This document shows positions 8,702-19,612 of a stretch of 64,000 nucleotides of DNA, piece after piece. The notes beneath the pieces are model-generated. The model was not told the origin of the DNA. It was given only the letters and a program-made list of their open reading frames with translations, and made no database searches. The DNA comes from Sutcliffiella horikoshii (GTDB taxonomy: Bacteria > Bacillota > Bacilli > Bacillales > Bacillaceae_I). The stretch's first letter is position 1; each line of letters opens with the position of its first letter. The DNA is taken from the NCBI RefSeq assembly GCF_020524325.1, contig NZ_JAIVKY010000001.1, forward strand, positions 1-64,000, in the 5' to 3' direction. Position numbers and translations under genes: made by a program.

Positions 8702-9613
8702 TCAAATCTGTTCAGTGAGTAAGAAGTGCCCTGGAATGGTTACTGTACATTCTTTTCCAAAGCCCGGACGAAATAAAACCTCATCTCCCGCTTTGATAAC
8801 CGTTCCTTGATGAACCGTAACTTCTGGAATATGACTATCATAATCCAGATTTTCAATAGTTTCAATAATATGGCCTTCTGGTGACAAATAGAGATTATAG
8901 TCTAATTCTCCACCGACCCTCAAATCTCCTTTAGTGGGGTAGATACCAATTTTCATTAATAGATCCAAATCAAGAGGTTTCCCCTGTTCTGGGCACTCGG
9001 TGGAATGTGTTAATTTTTCTTCTTTCATGATTAGTTTCCACTCTTTTTTCTTCCTATTTTTTTTGGATGGAGAAATGTTTTGCCAGCACGGCAGAAATGT
9101 TACCGGAAATTGATACAAGGCATCTTTAATCCACCCCCATGGGACGGAAGAGAGTTCTGTTGCATCATCCATCTGCAAAAAGATAGCAGATATCTTATAG
9201 CGCCTACATTGTCGTACAAAAGAAGGTGTGAGTTTATGGAAGGGAATTCTTACCGCAAAATAATAATCAATCGGACTATTTAATAAGAAAGATCTCGCTC
9301 TCTTTAATGTTTGCAATAATTCTTTTTCGCGTTGAACGGTAATGAGAGAAAGAAGGGTTGTACATCCTTTTTTTAAATAGTTCTCGGTGATGAACTGTTT
9401 GAACTCCGGAAAGGGCATTTGATTAAGGTTATCGACCAGCATAACATGTCCGGGTGTCAGCACATAGGGGGAAGTATCCATTCTCATGGATTTTGAATTG
9501 ACAAAAGGGCCTTCTTTCATGTAATGGATTTTGCTATCTTTCACTAGCAAATTGGTATGGAGGAGTGTTGATTTGTTCTTGACCACATTGGCAGCTTCTA
9601 TAATATATTCCAT
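8702..9613 (-). CDS. Degenerate amidohydrolase-like protein, function unknown
   Basis: 303 residues. The N-terminus has the layout of an amidohydrolase (IIEAANVV, then LLVKDSKIHYM, then YVLTPGHVMLVDN followed by KKGCTTLLSL), which corresponds to the start of the metal-dependent barrel. Where active enzymes have HxH after the PGxxD motif, this protein has none, and no later metal-binding His/Asp set is obvious. The C-terminal 80 residues are beta-rich and end near IPGHFLL. It may be a catalytically dead relative with a structural or regulatory role. ATG start with GGGGGATG upstream. Confidence 0.6.
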   Translation of the reverse strand: MEYIIEAANVVKNKSTLLHTNLLVKDSKIHYMKEGPFVNSKSMRMDTSPYVLTPGHVMLVDNLNQMPFPEFKQFITENYLKKGCTTLLSLITVQREKELLQTLKRARSFLLNSPIDYYFAVRIPFHKLTPSFVRQCRRYKISAIFLQMDDATELSSVPWGWIKDALYQFPVTFLPCWQNISPSKKNRKKKEWKLIMKEEKLTHSTECPEQGKPLDLDLLMKIGIYPTKGDLRVGGELDYNLYLSPEGHIIETIENLDYDSHIPEVTVHQGTVIKAGDEVLFRPGFGKECTVTIPGHFLLTEQI

Positions 9614-9782
9614 AGCATCCCCCTCTTGTATTGTCCTTAAGACAAGCTATGCGAGGGAAGGGGGAAATATGCTTTGGACGTAATAATTGGGGTGTACGGA
9701 AATTGGGGTAACGTTTGGGCTCGCGCTGACACCGGCGCGTACCATAGTGTTCACATACCCCCTAGTGGTACTTAGTTAGAAA

Positions 9783-9915
9783 ACGGGCGATAATCAGAAA
9801 TTACGGGCTATTTTTTGGGTGAATCGGGCGAAAATTTCATTTTACGGGCGATTTATAAGACTAATCTGGCGATAATCTCAATTTACGGGCGAAATGCCGA
9901 TTATCACCCGCCCAA
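9783..9915. repeat. Degenerate 20/21-bp repeat in the aroA downstream gap
   Basis: CGGGC-type units begin at 9783, 9803, 9824, 9844, 9865 and 9885, alternating 20 and 21 bp, so the higher-order period is 41 bp (three copies). The typical unit is ACGGGCGATAATC plus AT-rich filler. At the end GGCGATAATC (about 9868) faces GATTATCACC (about 9899) as an inverted repeat. The rest of the 9614-10035 gap holds no gene; the terminator of the aroA operon is at 9994-10024. Confidence 0.7.
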
Positions 9916-9993
9916 AACGTTAGATATACCCCCACCCCTCCCTAGGCAATCATACGACCTTAGTCAAAGCTATTAAAAATAGCAAACTAAATG

Positions 9994-10024
9994 AAAAAGT
10001 GGCCCATCCCCATGGATGGACCAC
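9994..10024 (-). terminator. Terminator of the aromatic supraoperon
   Basis: Minus strand: GTGGTCCATCC, ATGG-type loop, GGATGGGCCAC, then TTTTTC, just after the aroA stop. Confidence 0.85.
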
Positions 10025-10035
10025 CTTCTCTAAAT

Positions 10036-11328
10036 TCAACCTCTTCTCAAACTCTCCATATGCTCAAAAAAGCTCGGATAGGAGACATTGATTGCCCCAT
10101 CATTATGAAGAACTGTTTCTCCATGCGCAATTAAGCTCGCAATGGCACCCATCATCCCGATACGGTGATCCCCGTAGCTGTCAAGGGTGCCGCCATGCAA
10201 CTTTGTTTTGCCTTTAATGATCATCCCGTCCTCGGTTGCCTCAATGTCAGCTCCAAGCTTCTTCAGCTCGTCCACAACTGTGTCAATACGGTTTGTTTCT
10301 TTCACCTTCAGCTCTTCTGCGTCCTTAATGACTGTTGTCCCCTCAGCCTGGGTTGCCATCAAAGCGATGATAGGCACTTCATCAATCAGGCGTGGGATGA
10401 TATCTCCGCCAATTTCAACACCTTTAAGCACAGAAGATTCAACGGTAATATCAGCATAAGGTTCCGGTCCATCCTCTACTACATTAGAATAAGAAAGACT
10501 TGCCCCCATATTTTTCAAAACTTCTAATATCCCAGTTCGAGTAGGATTTAACCCGACCCTTTGCAGTGTAATCCTGCTTCCAGGCACAATCGCCCCAGCC
10601 ACAAGGAAAAACGCTGCAGAAGAGATATCTCCAGGAACGACAATATGCAGATCAGACACAAGCTTCTGTCCACCAACTACGCTTACCTTGCAGCCTTCCT
10701 CTTCTTTTACTTCCACTCCAAACGCACGCAGCATTCTCTCTGTATGGTCACGGGATTTAAAAGGTTCACTTACAGTGGTAACCCCTTCAGCCTGCAACCC
10801 TGCCAAAAGAATAGCAGATTTCACTTGAGCACTTGCGACAGGTGACACGTAATCAAGTCCAGTCAAGCCACCTCCCTGAATAGAGATCGGCGTGAAATTG
10901 CCATCCTGGTTCCCTTGTATTCTTGCTCCCATATCACGTAACGGAACAGTCACCCGTTTCATCGGCCTTTTCGCGATAGACTCGTCCCCAATTAGGACAG
11001 AGTGTATTGGCAAGCCGGAAAGGATCCCCATCATTAGTCGTGCTGTTGTTCCAGAATTCCCGACATCCAATATTTCTGTTGACTCTCGAAGTCCCTTCAA
11101 TCCGTTTCCATATACCGTCACATTGGAGCCATCTTGTTCTATCTTCACTCCAAGCTTGGAGAAACAACTGATTGTACTTAGGCAGTCATCACCCGGGAGG
11201 AAATTCTCCACTGTCGTTTTACCTTCCGCCATAGAGCCGAACATGACGGAACGATGGGAAATGGATTTATCTCCAGGGATTTGAATGGTTCCTTCTAATC
11301 CACTTGCAGTAACTGTAAGCTTTTTCAT
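10036..11328 (-). CDS. aroA: 3-phosphoshikimate 1-carboxyvinyltransferase (EPSP synthase)
   Basis: 430 residues, full length. It joins shikimate-3-phosphate and phosphoenolpyruvate in the sixth shikimate step. Visible motifs are GDKSISHR near the N-terminus (phosphate binding), [12 protein letters not shown] near residue 91, SRDHTERML and GDHRIGMMG near the C-terminus. It is called aroE in B. subtilis nomenclature. Last gene of the supraoperon, 16 bp after tyrA, and followed by a strong terminator. Confidence 0.95.
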   Translation of the reverse strand: MKKLTVTASGLEGTIQIPGDKSISHRSVMFGSMAEGKTTVENFLPGDDCLSTISCFSKLGVKIEQDGSNVTVYGNGLKGLRESTEILDVGNSGTTARLMMGILSGLPIHSVLIGDESIAKRPMKRVTVPLRDMGARIQGNQDGNFTPISIQGGGLTGLDYVSPVASAQVKSAILLAGLQAEGVTTVSEPFKSRDHTERMLRAFGVEVKEEEGCKVSVVGGQKLVSDLHIVVPGDISSAAFFLVAGAIVPGSRITLQRVGLNPTRTGILEVLKNMGASLSYSNVVEDGPEPYADITVESSVLKGVEIGGDIIPRLIDEVPIIALMATQAEGTTVIKDAEELKVKETNRIDTVVDELKKLGADIEATEDGMIIKGKTKLHGGTLDSYGDHRIGMMGAIASLIAHGETVLHNDGAINVSYPSFFEHMESLRRG

Positions 11329-11344
11329 TTTCTCTCTCTCCTAA

Positions 11345-12457
11345 CTAGACAATATAAGTTTCATACATGGTGTGTTTGTGTAAGCAATCTTCGGCTGATT
11401 GACGATCATCCTCTGATTGGAAGCTTAGTCTCAGCACTCCATAGATTTCTTCTCTTGTTTCCATGATACGGATATTGGTGATGCTTATTTTTTCTTTTGC
11501 AAGGATTCCTGTAATCTCAGAAATGATCCCAGGGTAGTCAGGCACATCCACATATAAATCGTAGAATGACGGAATAGCACCTTTGGATTTTACCGGAAGG
11601 CCGTCACGGAACTCTTTTGCTTTGCTGAAATACTCAAGCAAGAAAGCTTCGTTATCTTGTGACAAATGATCGCGTACCACTTCCATTTGCTTCATCCATT
11701 GATCTAAAAGTGTTAGGATGGTCGCTTTATTATGTATTAAGATGTCTTTCCACATGGTCGGGTTGCTCGAGGCAATCCTAGTGATATCTCGAAACCCTCC
11801 GGCTGCAAGTCTTGAGACAAACGGGTTGGTAGATTGCATGTCCTCTGCCTGGTGAACTAAACCTGCTGCGACCACATGAGGAAAATGACTAATGACTCCA
11901 GCTACCAAATCATGTTCTGCAGCAGACATGGTGATAAAGTTTGCCTTTGTCCCGGCAAGCCACATTTTCGTTAAGGCTACTTCTTTTGGATTGGCATCCT
12001 CTTTAAATGGAGTAAGCACATAAAAAGCATTTTCAAAAAGGTGGCTTTTGGCAGCAATCACACCGCTCTTATGGGAACCTGCCATCGGATGCCCCCCTAT
12101 GAATGTAACATTTTCCTGAGGGAAAAGGGTAGCCGCCAGAGTTGTGATGCTGTTCTTAGTACTTCCTACATCGGTAATCACAACTTGTGGTTTCGTGAAT
12201 GTTATCCTACTTAAATGTTTTAATACTTCATTTGCCTGCATAACCGGTACAGATATGACAATAAAATCTGCATCTTTTGCTTCCGCATCGTAATTCTCAC
12301 AGAACTCATCAATGACTTTTAATGACGTTGCTAATTTTGCCTGCTGGGTATTTATATCGTATCCTATTATACTCGCGTTAGGGTGTTCTTTTTTTATCGC
12401 AAGGGCAATGGACCCGCCGATCAGCCCAAGTCCGATGACCAATACTTTCCCGTTCAC
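11345..12457 (-). CDS. tyrA: Prephenate dehydrogenase with C-terminal ACT domain
   Basis: 370 residues. An N-terminal NAD-binding fold has GLGLIGGSIALAI at residues 9-21, and the catalytic segment GGHPMAGSHKSG lies near residue 120. A C-terminal ACT domain (about 297-370, DYPGIISEITGILA) is the likely site of allosteric inhibition by tyrosine. It converts prephenate to 4-hydroxyphenylpyruvate. GTG start. Confidence 0.95.
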   Translation of the reverse strand: MNGKVLVIGLGLIGGSIALAIKKEHPNASIIGYDINTQQAKLATSLKVIDEFCENYDAEAKDADFIVISVPVMQANEVLKHLSRITFTKPQVVITDVGSTKNSITTLAATLFPQENVTFIGGHPMAGSHKSGVIAAKSHLFENAFYVLTPFKEDANPKEVALTKMWLAGTKANFITMSAAEHDLVAGVISHFPHVVAAGLVHQAEDMQSTNPFVSRLAAGGFRDITRIASSNPTMWKDILIHNKATILTLLDQWMKQMEVVRDHLSQDNEAFLLEYFSKAKEFRDGLPVKSKGAIPSFYDLYVDVPDYPGIISEITGILAKEKISITNIRIMETREEIYGVLRLSFQSEDDRQSAEDCLHKHTMYETYIV

Positions 12458-12490
12458 TACACTTCACCGCCTGATGTCTTTATATATGTA

Positions 12491-12516
12491 AATAGAGAGG
12501 ATATCTCCTCTCTATT
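12491..12516. other. Hairpin at the hisC-tyrA junction
   Basis: A perfect 11-bp inverted repeat (AATAGAGAGGA/TCCTCTCTATT, 4-nt loop) overlaps the hisC stop. No U-run follows on the minus strand, so it is more likely an mRNA stability or processing element than a terminator. Confidence 0.6.
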
Positions 12517-13609
12517 AGATGGCTTGCTTCATTTTATATTCTTTCAAGTAAGAGATGATCTCTGCGTTTTGATCTTTTGTTCCGACTGTAATACGTAAAC
12601 AAGTCGGGTAACCTAATGCTTTTCCAGAACGCACAATATAGCCTTTTTTCATCAAGTATTGAAACAATACATCGGAGTCCGTTTGGAAATCAATCAAAAT
12701 GAAATTCCCTTCAGATGGGTAATAGGCAAGCTTCATTTCCTCGCAGAACACGTAATATTGCTCTAAACCTTCTTTATTCTTTGTCACACAATCTTTTATA
12801 AAAGATTGGTCTCTTACTGCAGCCTTGGCAGCAACCTGAGCCAGGGAGTTCGTATTAAAAGGTTCCCTTGCCGGTTCGATGAGGCGGATTAGCTTTTCAT
12901 TGGCAATACCATATCCGATTCGAAAACTTGCAAGGCCGTAAGCTTTCGAGAAAGTACGCGTAATCATAAGGTTTGGATAGTCTTTTAACAGTTTCACCGT
13001 TTCAGGGTAGTCGTCTGACGTGACATACTCCTTGTATGCTTCATCCACAACTACTAACGTACTAGCAGGGACTTTCTCAAGAAAAGAAAGAAGTAGCTCT
13101 TCCTTAATATACGTTCCTGTAGGATTATTTGGACTGCATAACCAAACGATTGCTGTATTCTCATCTATCGAATTAAGCATTTCGTCAAGCTGGTGGTAAC
13201 CATCTTTTAATGGAATTTCTCGAACTTCTGCCCCTTCAATAATGGCGTTATGCTTGTATTGTGGGAAAGAAGGAGTTGGCATGACCGTATTCTTTCCAGG
13301 TCTCAATAGTGCCCGGCAAACAATTTGAATGACCTCATCAGAGCCGTTTCCGAAAATAAGCTCTTTTTCGCCTACACCTGTTTGGGCTGCAAGTACATCT
13401 CGCAAGTCTCTTGCATAACCATCAGGGTATGTTGCGGACTTGCTTAGCTCCGCGATCAATGCCTGTTGAACAGACGGGGAGCACCCATAAGGATTCTCAT
13501 TAGATGCTAGTTTCACTATTTTTTCAAGTCCTAATTCCCTCTTCACTTCTTCCATTGTTTTCCCAGGTTGATATGGGGTCAAGTTAAGCAGTTGTTCTTT
13601 AATATCCAT
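12515..13609 (-). CDS. hisC: Histidinol-phosphate aminotransferase
   Basis: 364 residues from the ATG chosen at 13609 (a TTG at 13618 would touch the trpA stop; AAAGGTG precedes both). PLP enzyme of fold type I, with SPNNPTGTY near residue 160 and the PLP lysine in [10 protein letters not shown] near residue 215. It makes histidinol phosphate and in Bacillus also transaminates aromatic keto acids, which explains its place in the trp-tyr operon. Confidence 0.95.
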   Translation of the reverse strand: MDIKEQLLNLTPYQPGKTMEEVKRELGLEKIVKLASNENPYGCSPSVQQALIAELSKSATYPDGYARDLRDVLAAQTGVGEKELIFGNGSDEVIQIVCRALLRPGKNTVMPTPSFPQYKHNAIIEGAEVREIPLKDGYHQLDEMLNSIDENTAIVWLCSPNNPTGTYIKEELLLSFLEKVPASTLVVVDEAYKEYVTSDDYPETVKLLKDYPNLMITRTFSKAYGLASFRIGYGIANEKLIRLIEPAREPFNTNSLAQVAAKAAVRDQSFIKDCVTKNKEGLEQYYVFCEEMKLAYYPSEGNFILIDFQTDSDVLFQYLMKKGYIVRSGKALGYPTCLRITVGTKDQNAEIISYLKEYKMKQAI

Positions 13610-13618
13610 CTTCAACAA

Positions 13619-14425
13619 TCACCTTTCTGCCAAAAGTGGAGAAATAAGCTCCTCTATTTGTTGTTTTAATTCATGCAATGTTTTTTCTTCATCAACTCTA
13701 AATTGTTTTTCTTTTTGTTCAATCATTTTTATGAGTGCACTTCCCACCACAAAGCCATCACAATATGGTTTTAAGGTTTGTATGTGTTCACTCTCTGAGA
13801 TTCCGAATCCTACTGCAGTCGGGACGTTGCTTTTCTTTTTCACTTCTTCAAGAAAAGCATACAACTCCTCGGAAAATTCCTTACGCACCCCTGTCACGCC
13901 AAGCGATGAGATACAATATAAAAATCCTTGGGCATGCTCTGTGATCGTATTCATCCGGTCTTTGGAAGTTGGGGCAACAAGAGAGATATACGTTATAGCG
14001 TGTTCGCTGCATTTCTCTCGTATTCGCCCGCTCTCTTCAAACGGAAGATCAGGAATGAGGAGCCCGTCGACCTGATTTTGCTTCGCTAAAGCGAAAAAGG
14101 ATTCTTCCCCTAATTGTAACACAGGATTGAAATACGTAAAGAGGATGATCGGAATTTTCAGTCCTCTTCTTCTCATTTCTCCAGCAAGCTCCATCGTGCT
14201 AGTTATGGTTGTTTTATGAGCCAAAGCCCGCTTAGAAGCACGTTGTATAACCGGGCCATCTGCTAGCGGATCAGAGTAAGGTACTCCAAGCTCTAGTACA
14301 GATGCACCTGCTTCCTCTAAAAGAAGGGCCAGTTTTATTGTCAATTCCGGTGTAGGGTCCCCAGACATGATAAATGGAATAAACAGCTTGTCATGTTTTG
14401 GTAATCTCTCTAGATACGTTGTCAT
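13619..14425 (-). CDS. trpA: Tryptophan synthase alpha subunit
   Basis: 268 residues, TIM barrel. [14 protein letters not shown] near residue 46 carries the catalytic Glu and Asp, and GFGISES near residue 208 binds phosphate. It splits indole-3-glycerol phosphate and channels indole to TrpB. The ATG overlaps the trpB stop as ATGA, indicating translational coupling. Confidence 0.97.
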   Translation of the reverse strand: MTTYLERLPKHDKLFIPFIMSGDPTPELTIKLALLLEEAGASVLELGVPYSDPLADGPVIQRASKRALAHKTTITSTMELAGEMRRRGLKIPIILFTYFNPVLQLGEESFFALAKQNQVDGLLIPDLPFEESGRIREKCSEHAITYISLVAPTSKDRMNTITEHAQGFLYCISSLGVTGVRKEFSEELYAFLEEVKKKSNVPTAVGFGISESEHIQTLKPYCDGFVVGSALIKMIEQKEKQFRVDEEKTLHELKQQIEELISPLLAER

Positions 14426-15621
14426 TCTACTGTCCCCTCCATTCTATTCATTAATGTATGCACGTCTTTGTCCCCGCGCCCCGATAAACATACGAGGACC
14501 GTTTTATCACTTGGCATTTTTGCTGCTTCTTTATAGGCGGTTGCAAGTGCGTGAGCCGACTCTATCGCGGGAATGATGCCCTCTTCTTTTGCAAGAATAT
14601 GAAGGGCCTCCAACGCTTCCTCATCTGTCACACTTTGATATTCCACTCTGTTGCTGTCTTTTAAATAGGCATGCTCTGGTCCAATACCAGGATAATCCAA
14701 GCCAGCTGAAATGGAATAGGGTTCAATGATCTGACCGTGTTCATCTTGAATCAGATACGTTAAAGATCCATGGATAACTCCTTTGGTCCCTTTCGTTAAC
14801 GTTGCAGCATGAAGAGGAGTATCAATGCCTTTTCCGGCAGCTTCCACACCAATAAGTTTCACATCGTCGTCAACAAATGGTGCAAACATTCCAATTGCAT
14901 TGGAGCCTCCGCCTACACAGGCTACAATTTTGTCTGGCAAACCGCCTTCTCGTTCTTGGAACTGTCTTTTGGACTCCTCACCAATCACCCGTTGAAATTC
15001 ACGCACCATATATGGATATGGGTGTGGACCCACAACAGAACCAATCATATAGAAGTGGTCTTCACAATGCTGCACCCAGTAGCGAATGGCTTCATTTGTA
15101 GCATCTTTAAGCGTTTTATTGCCGCTTGTAGCAGGTATTACTTCTGCTCCTAGTAATTTCATACGAAAAACGTTTAATGCCTGGCGCTCAATGTCTTCCT
15201 CGCCCATGAACACCTTACACTCGAGTCCAAACTTGGCAGCAACGGTTGCGGCTGCCACCCCATGTTGCCCTGCACCAGTTTCGGCGATGATCTTCTTTTT
15301 GCCCAAGCGCTTTGCAAGCAATGCCTGACCGATAGCGTTATTAATCTTATGTGCGCCAGTATGATTCAAGTCTTCTCTCTTTAAGTAGATTTTTGCTCCA
15401 CCGATACGGCTTGAAAGTTTTTCGGCGTATGTTAACGCTGTAGGTCTCCCAGAATACTCCTTTAAATAATAATGATAGTCTTCTAGAAAGGTTGGATCTT
15501 TTAAGGCCTCTTGTAAGCCTTGTTCTAATTCTTCCAACGGCAGCATCAATGTTTCAGGCACATACTTGCCCCCGAATTCCCCAAATCTACCGAAGCTATC
15601 TGGTGTTTGTACGTTTGTCAT
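14422..15621 (-). CDS. trpB: Tryptophan synthase beta subunit
   Basis: 399 residues. The PLP lysine lies in [10 protein letters not shown] near residue 88; [11 protein letters not shown] and [10 protein letters not shown] are the other family motifs. It condenses indole with serine. It overlaps the 3' end of trpF by 26 bp, more than the neighbouring pairs. Confidence 0.97.
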   Translation of the reverse strand: MTNVQTPDSFGRFGEFGGKYVPETLMLPLEELEQGLQEALKDPTFLEDYHYYLKEYSGRPTALTYAEKLSSRIGGAKIYLKREDLNHTGAHKINNAIGQALLAKRLGKKKIIAETGAGQHGVAAATVAAKFGLECKVFMGEEDIERQALNVFRMKLLGAEVIPATSGNKTLKDATNEAIRYWVQHCEDHFYMIGSVVGPHPYPYMVREFQRVIGEESKRQFQEREGGLPDKIVACVGGGSNAIGMFAPFVDDDVKLIGVEAAGKGIDTPLHAATLTKGTKGVIHGSLTYLIQDEHGQIIEPYSISAGLDYPGIGPEHAYLKDSNRVEYQSVTDEEALEALHILAKEEGIIPAIESAHALATAYKEAAKMPSDKTVLVCLSGRGDKDVHTLMNRMEGTVE

Positions 15622-16261
15622 GTTCCCTCACCATTCTTTCTATCAGATTCATTTTTTCTTTACTTTTAGCAAAATTCTCTTCTATTCCACTTGATAGATC
15701 GATTCCTTGTGGTGAATAAGGTAACAGTTCTTGTAATGTCTCTACATTAATTCCGCCCGCAATCATATAAGGGATACCATATTGTTTCGAAAGCTTGTCA
15801 TAAAGAGGGATATGCTCCCAGTTGAAGCTTGTTCCCGTCCCTCCATACTGATTGCCGACTTTTTTATCTACCACAAAACCATCTATTGTACCAATGAAGG
15901 GGGTTAATTTATTTAAGGTGGTTTCATCTTCGTGATGAATTACCTTCCAAATATCCACATTACATTGTGACTTCAACTCTTTAATAAAAGTCAGGCCCTC
16001 ATCTCCGTGGCACTGAACGACATCAAGCGGAACAGTGCGGACAGCATGAAGGATGAACTCTTTACTTTGATTGACAAAGATTCCTACGAGCCGCTTGTTC
16101 CGAGGAGGAACGGCTACTACCCATTCTGCCACCTGTTCGGGTTTTACCTGGCGCTTACTCCTCGCAAAAACGAAGCCTAGATAGTCTGCGTCCGACGATA
16201 CTGTTGCCTCATAATCTTCCAAACTTTTGTTGCCGCAGAATTTCACCTTCGTTCTAGACAT
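15596..16261 (-). CDS. trpF: Phosphoribosylanthranilate isomerase
   Basis: 221 residues, TIM barrel. The catalytic Cys is in VKFCGNKS near residue 9 and the general-acid Asp in the FVVDKK segment near residue 130; DLSSGIEE marks the phosphate-binding end. Family members normally have KICG; KFCG here is a common variant. It overlaps trpC by 8 bp. Confidence 0.95.
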   Translation of the reverse strand: MSRTKVKFCGNKSLEDYEATVSSDADYLGFVFARSKRQVKPEQVAEWVVAVPPRNKRLVGIFVNQSKEFILHAVRTVPLDVVQCHGDEGLTFIKELKSQCNVDIWKVIHHEDETTLNKLTPFIGTIDGFVVDKKVGNQYGGTGTSFNWEHIPLYDKLSKQYGIPYMIAGGINVETLQELLPYSPQGIDLSSGIEENFAKSKEKMNLIERMVREHDKRTNTR

Positions 16262-17018
16262 GCTCCAACTCTCCGAATAATCTCTTCACCCCTGTACTTG
16301 GTGTTTGATCTTTCATAAACGCTTCCCCAACAAGCACGGCTTTTGCACCAAACTCTTTTACTTGGCGCAGGTCATCAGCAGTTAATATGCCGCTTTCACT
16401 CACAAGTAAGGAAGAGCTAGGGATGTAATTTGCCAGGTCCTTGGTTGTTTGAATATCTGTTTCAAAGGTTGCAAGATTTCTATTATTTACTCCGATTATC
16501 TTTGGCGTGATTGTTTGCAGTAGTTGCATTAGCCTATTCAAGCTGTGCACTTCCACCAGTACATCCAAACCTAAACCTGTCGCTTGTTTATATAAGGCAG
16601 CTAATTTTTGGTCGGTAAGAATTTCAGCAATTAACAAAATCGCATCTGCACCAATTCTTGCACTCTCCTCCACCTGAATCGGGTCTATAATAAAATCTTT
16701 TCTCAGTACAGGAAGGCTTGTTGTTTCCTTTACCATCATCAAATCATGCTTTGATCCTTTGAAATATGTCTGATCTGTGAGAACAGATATCGCATCCACC
16801 CCGACTTTTTCATATTCCGCTCCAATATCGATAGGAGCAAAGCTTTCTTTTAAGATCCCCTTTGACGGGGAGGCCTTTTTCATTTCTGCTATCACGCCTA
16901 AATGACGATTGGGATTGGCAAGTGCATCATAAAAGGAGTAACGCTCTACTTGTTTTTGGGAAGGAAGTGTTAGATTTTTCACTTCCATCTTTTTTGTCTC
17001 GACAATGTTAGTTAACAT
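16254..17018 (-). CDS. trpC: Indole-3-glycerol phosphate synthase
   Basis: 254 residues. AEMKKASPSKG (about 44-54) and VLRKDFI supply the catalytic lysines, IGVNNRNL and LVSESGI complete the active site. The start overlaps the trpD end by 11 bp. Confidence 0.97.
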   Translation of the reverse strand: MLTNIVETKKMEVKNLTLPSQKQVERYSFYDALANPNRHLGVIAEMKKASPSKGILKESFAPIDIGAEYEKVGVDAISVLTDQTYFKGSKHDLMMVKETTSLPVLRKDFIIDPIQVEESARIGADAILLIAEILTDQKLAALYKQATGLGLDVLVEVHSLNRLMQLLQTITPKIIGVNNRNLATFETDIQTTKDLANYIPSSSLLVSESGILTADDLRQVKEFGAKAVLVGEAFMKDQTPSTGVKRLFGELEHV

Positions 17019-18033
17019 GTTCCGTCACCCCTGCCTTCTTTAGTTGCTGTAATAGTTCGTACGGTTTATTTTCCTTAATCAATTGAAGGGCAAGCTCTAC
17101 ACCCTTATGGATTGTTTCGGTAATTCCTGATACATACAGAGCAGCACCAGCATTTAAACAAACGATATTTCGTGCACTTTCATTGCTTTTGTTTTGGAAA
17201 ATTTGCTTGATAAGATGGGAACTCTGTAAACTGTTAGACACCTGAATGTCCTCCAGGCGGCCTCGTTCAAACCCAAAGTCCTCAGGAGCTATCGTATAGG
17301 ATGTTATTTTCCCATTTTTCACTTCCACCACATGCGTCCTTGCGGTAATCGTAATTTCATCCAACCCATCTTCCCCTGCTACAATCAATACATGTTCGGA
17401 ACCAAGCTCATTCAATACTTCCGCCATTTTATAAGCATAGTCTGCTGAAAACACACCGATCACCTGCTTTTTACAACGAACAGGATTGGCCAAAGGACCA
17501 AGCAGATTGAAAATAGTCCGAAATCCGATTTCTTTTCTAGGAGCGACCGCATGCTTCATTGCCTCGTGGTAAATAGGGGCAAAAAGAAAGCTCATTCCAT
17601 TGACTTTAAGGTTTTCTGTCGCTTCTTCAAGTGTTTGCTGAACGGGAAGTTGCAGCTGCTCCAACACATCTGCACTTCCACTGGAAGAAGAAACTGCCCG
17701 ATTTCCATGTTTGGCTACTTTTGCCCCACCACTTGCCGCCACAATGGCAGAAGCAGTAGAAATATTGAAGGTAGAGGCTCCATCCCCTCCTGTACCGCAT
17801 GTGTCGATTAAATGAGGATGCGCAAAAGATATCGGCTTCATATGACCTCGCATCGCTTTTGTGAAACCCAACATTTCCTCCGAAGTCTCCCCGCGGAATC
17901 TGAGAATAGAGATAAAACTTGCAATCTGACTGGAGGTTACCTCCCCATTCATCATTAGATCCATCGCACTTTCGGCTTCTTCTGTTGTAAGGTTCGCCCC
18001 ATCTATTAATTTCGTTAAATAAGCTTTAAACAT
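17008..18033 (-). CDS. trpD: Anthranilate phosphoribosyltransferase
   Basis: 341 residues from the ATG at 18033, chosen because GGGAGGG sits 8-9 bp upstream; a longer frame to 18063 would add ten residues with no ribosome-binding site. GTGGDGASTFN near residue 79 and KHGNRAVSSSSGSAD bind PRPP and Mg. The start overlaps the trpE stop (ATGTTTAA). No trpG gene for the amidotransferase subunit is in this operon, as in B. subtilis, where it lies in the folate operon. Confidence 0.96.
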   Translation of the reverse strand: MFKAYLTKLIDGANLTTEEAESAMDLMMNGEVTSSQIASFISILRFRGETSEEMLGFTKAMRGHMKPISFAHPHLIDTCGTGGDGASTFNISTASAIVAASGGAKVAKHGNRAVSSSSGSADVLEQLQLPVQQTLEEATENLKVNGMSFLFAPIYHEAMKHAVAPRKEIGFRTIFNLLGPLANPVRCKKQVIGVFSADYAYKMAEVLNELGSEHVLIVAGEDGLDEITITARTHVVEVKNGKITSYTIAPEDFGFERGRLEDIQVSNSLQSSHLIKQIFQNKSNESARNIVCLNAGAALYVSGITETIHKGVELALQLIKENKPYELLQQLKKAGVTEHVN

Positions 18034-19540
18034 AGCTTGCAGACCCTCCCGACTTTTTGGCAAAATATTTATTCGCTAGTTGGATCGTTTCTATTAATGC
18101 CGAGGCTTTGTTTACTGTTTCTTTATATTCCAGTTCCGGTACAGAATCTGCTACCACACCTGCTCCTGCCTGAACATAAAAGCTGTTGCCGCGTTTTTGA
18201 ATGGTCCTGATAGTAATACAAGAATCAATATTTCCGTCAAAACCGATATAACAAATGGCTCCAGCGTAGGTGTTTCTTACTGTCGGCTCGAGTTCTTGCA
18301 AGATCTGCATCGCCCTTACCTTTGGTGCGCCGGAAACCGTTCCAGCGGGAAATGCTGCAAGCAAGGCTTCTACAGGTGTGTAGCTTGGAGCAAGTTCGGC
18401 CTTCACGATGGAAATAAGGTGCATCACCCTTGAAAAATACACAAGCTCTTTCATGACCGGCGTATGGACAGTTCCATATTTGGCGACTCTTCCTAAATCG
18501 TTTCTGGCAAGATCGACAAGCATATAATGTTCGGCCTGTTCTTTTTCATCTTGCATTAGGTCCTCCGCAAGCTGCTGGTCTGCCTCTTGTGTTTTTCCTC
18601 TTTTCCTTGTTCCAGCTATCGGATGAATCTCTAACTTCTTATCTTGAATTTGTATCAGCCTCTCTGGAGAGCTCCCTATCAGTTCCATTTCGTCATATTT
18701 GAGATAAAACAGGTATGGAGAGGGGTTTTGTCTTCTTAACACTCGGTAAACGTCAAATCCTTCCATGTCTGCTTCTAACTCAAAACGCTGGGAAAGGACA
18801 CATTGAAAGATGTCACCAGTCTGGATATATTTCTTAATCTTTTCTACATGTTCAATGAATCTCTCTTTTGTATAATTGGATTGAACAGTTAGTTCTTTTT
18901 TTCCGTTATCCACTTCCACAAGCGGGTCGCTTTCTTGGCGTTTTCTTATCAGAGAAACTTTATCAAGTATTGATTGTTTTGCCTGACTAAATCTATTCTT
19001 CAGCTCTTTTTCATCTTCATTTCCATCTAAACGGATATAATGAATAAAATGTAATTCATTTTCCTTATGATCACATACCACTATATCTTCGCAATACAAT
19101 AGATTTGCTGTGTGTTCTCCTCCATAGGATGGGTGCATGGGCACTTTTTCGATCGTCGGGATAAAATCATAACTTAGATATCCGACTGCTCCCCCTGTAA
19201 ACCCTATCTTTTTTTCCAGGAGCTTTACTTGAAGTAGGTTATTAGCTTGTTTGATGACCTCATTCAATTCTTTAGATTGAAATAGGATGTGGTTTGTCTT
19301 TTCGTCCCGTAAAGATATGGTGGTATTCTCGGCTATTATCTTTAGAAATGGATTTAATCCAATAAAAGAATACCTCGCCCAATCTGATTTAGGCTCTTTA
19401 CTTTCTAAAAGATAAACCGCTTCATTTCTTAAAGCCTGAAAGATGGAAACGGGTGTTAATGTGTCTTCAAAAAAACTTTCCATAATGGGAATGGTTTTGT
19501 AATGTTTGCTTGCATGCAGAAAGTCTGCAAACTGATGCAT
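18026..19540 (-). CDS. trpE: Anthranilate synthase component I
   Basis: 504 residues from the ATG at 19540, which has GGAGGAGAT 5-6 bp upstream. An in-frame extension to 19714 exists, but it is a translation of the TRAP-binding leader and is rejected. LLESKEP near residue 37 is the tryptophan feedback-binding motif; IAGTRKRG, DLARNDLGRV and AGTVSGAPK form the chorismate active site. First enzyme of the tryptophan branch, controlled by the attenuator just upstream. Confidence 0.97.
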   Translation of the reverse strand: MHQFADFLHASKHYKTIPIMESFFEDTLTPVSIFQALRNEAVYLLESKEPKSDWARYSFIGLNPFLKIIAENTTISLRDEKTNHILFQSKELNEVIKQANNLLQVKLLEKKIGFTGGAVGYLSYDFIPTIEKVPMHPSYGGEHTANLLYCEDIVVCDHKENELHFIHYIRLDGNEDEKELKNRFSQAKQSILDKVSLIRKRQESDPLVEVDNGKKELTVQSNYTKERFIEHVEKIKKYIQTGDIFQCVLSQRFELEADMEGFDVYRVLRRQNPSPYLFYLKYDEMELIGSSPERLIQIQDKKLEIHPIAGTRKRGKTQEADQQLAEDLMQDEKEQAEHYMLVDLARNDLGRVAKYGTVHTPVMKELVYFSRVMHLISIVKAELAPSYTPVEALLAAFPAGTVSGAPKVRAMQILQELEPTVRNTYAGAICYIGFDGNIDSCITIRTIQKRGNSFYVQAGAGVVADSVPELEYKETVNKASALIETIQLANKYFAKKSGGSASYV

Positions 19541-19612
19541 GTGATCTCCTCCATTTTCACGAAATGGAGAATGAGTTTGTAACGAGGCGTTACAGAATGA
19601 GGAAAAACAAAA

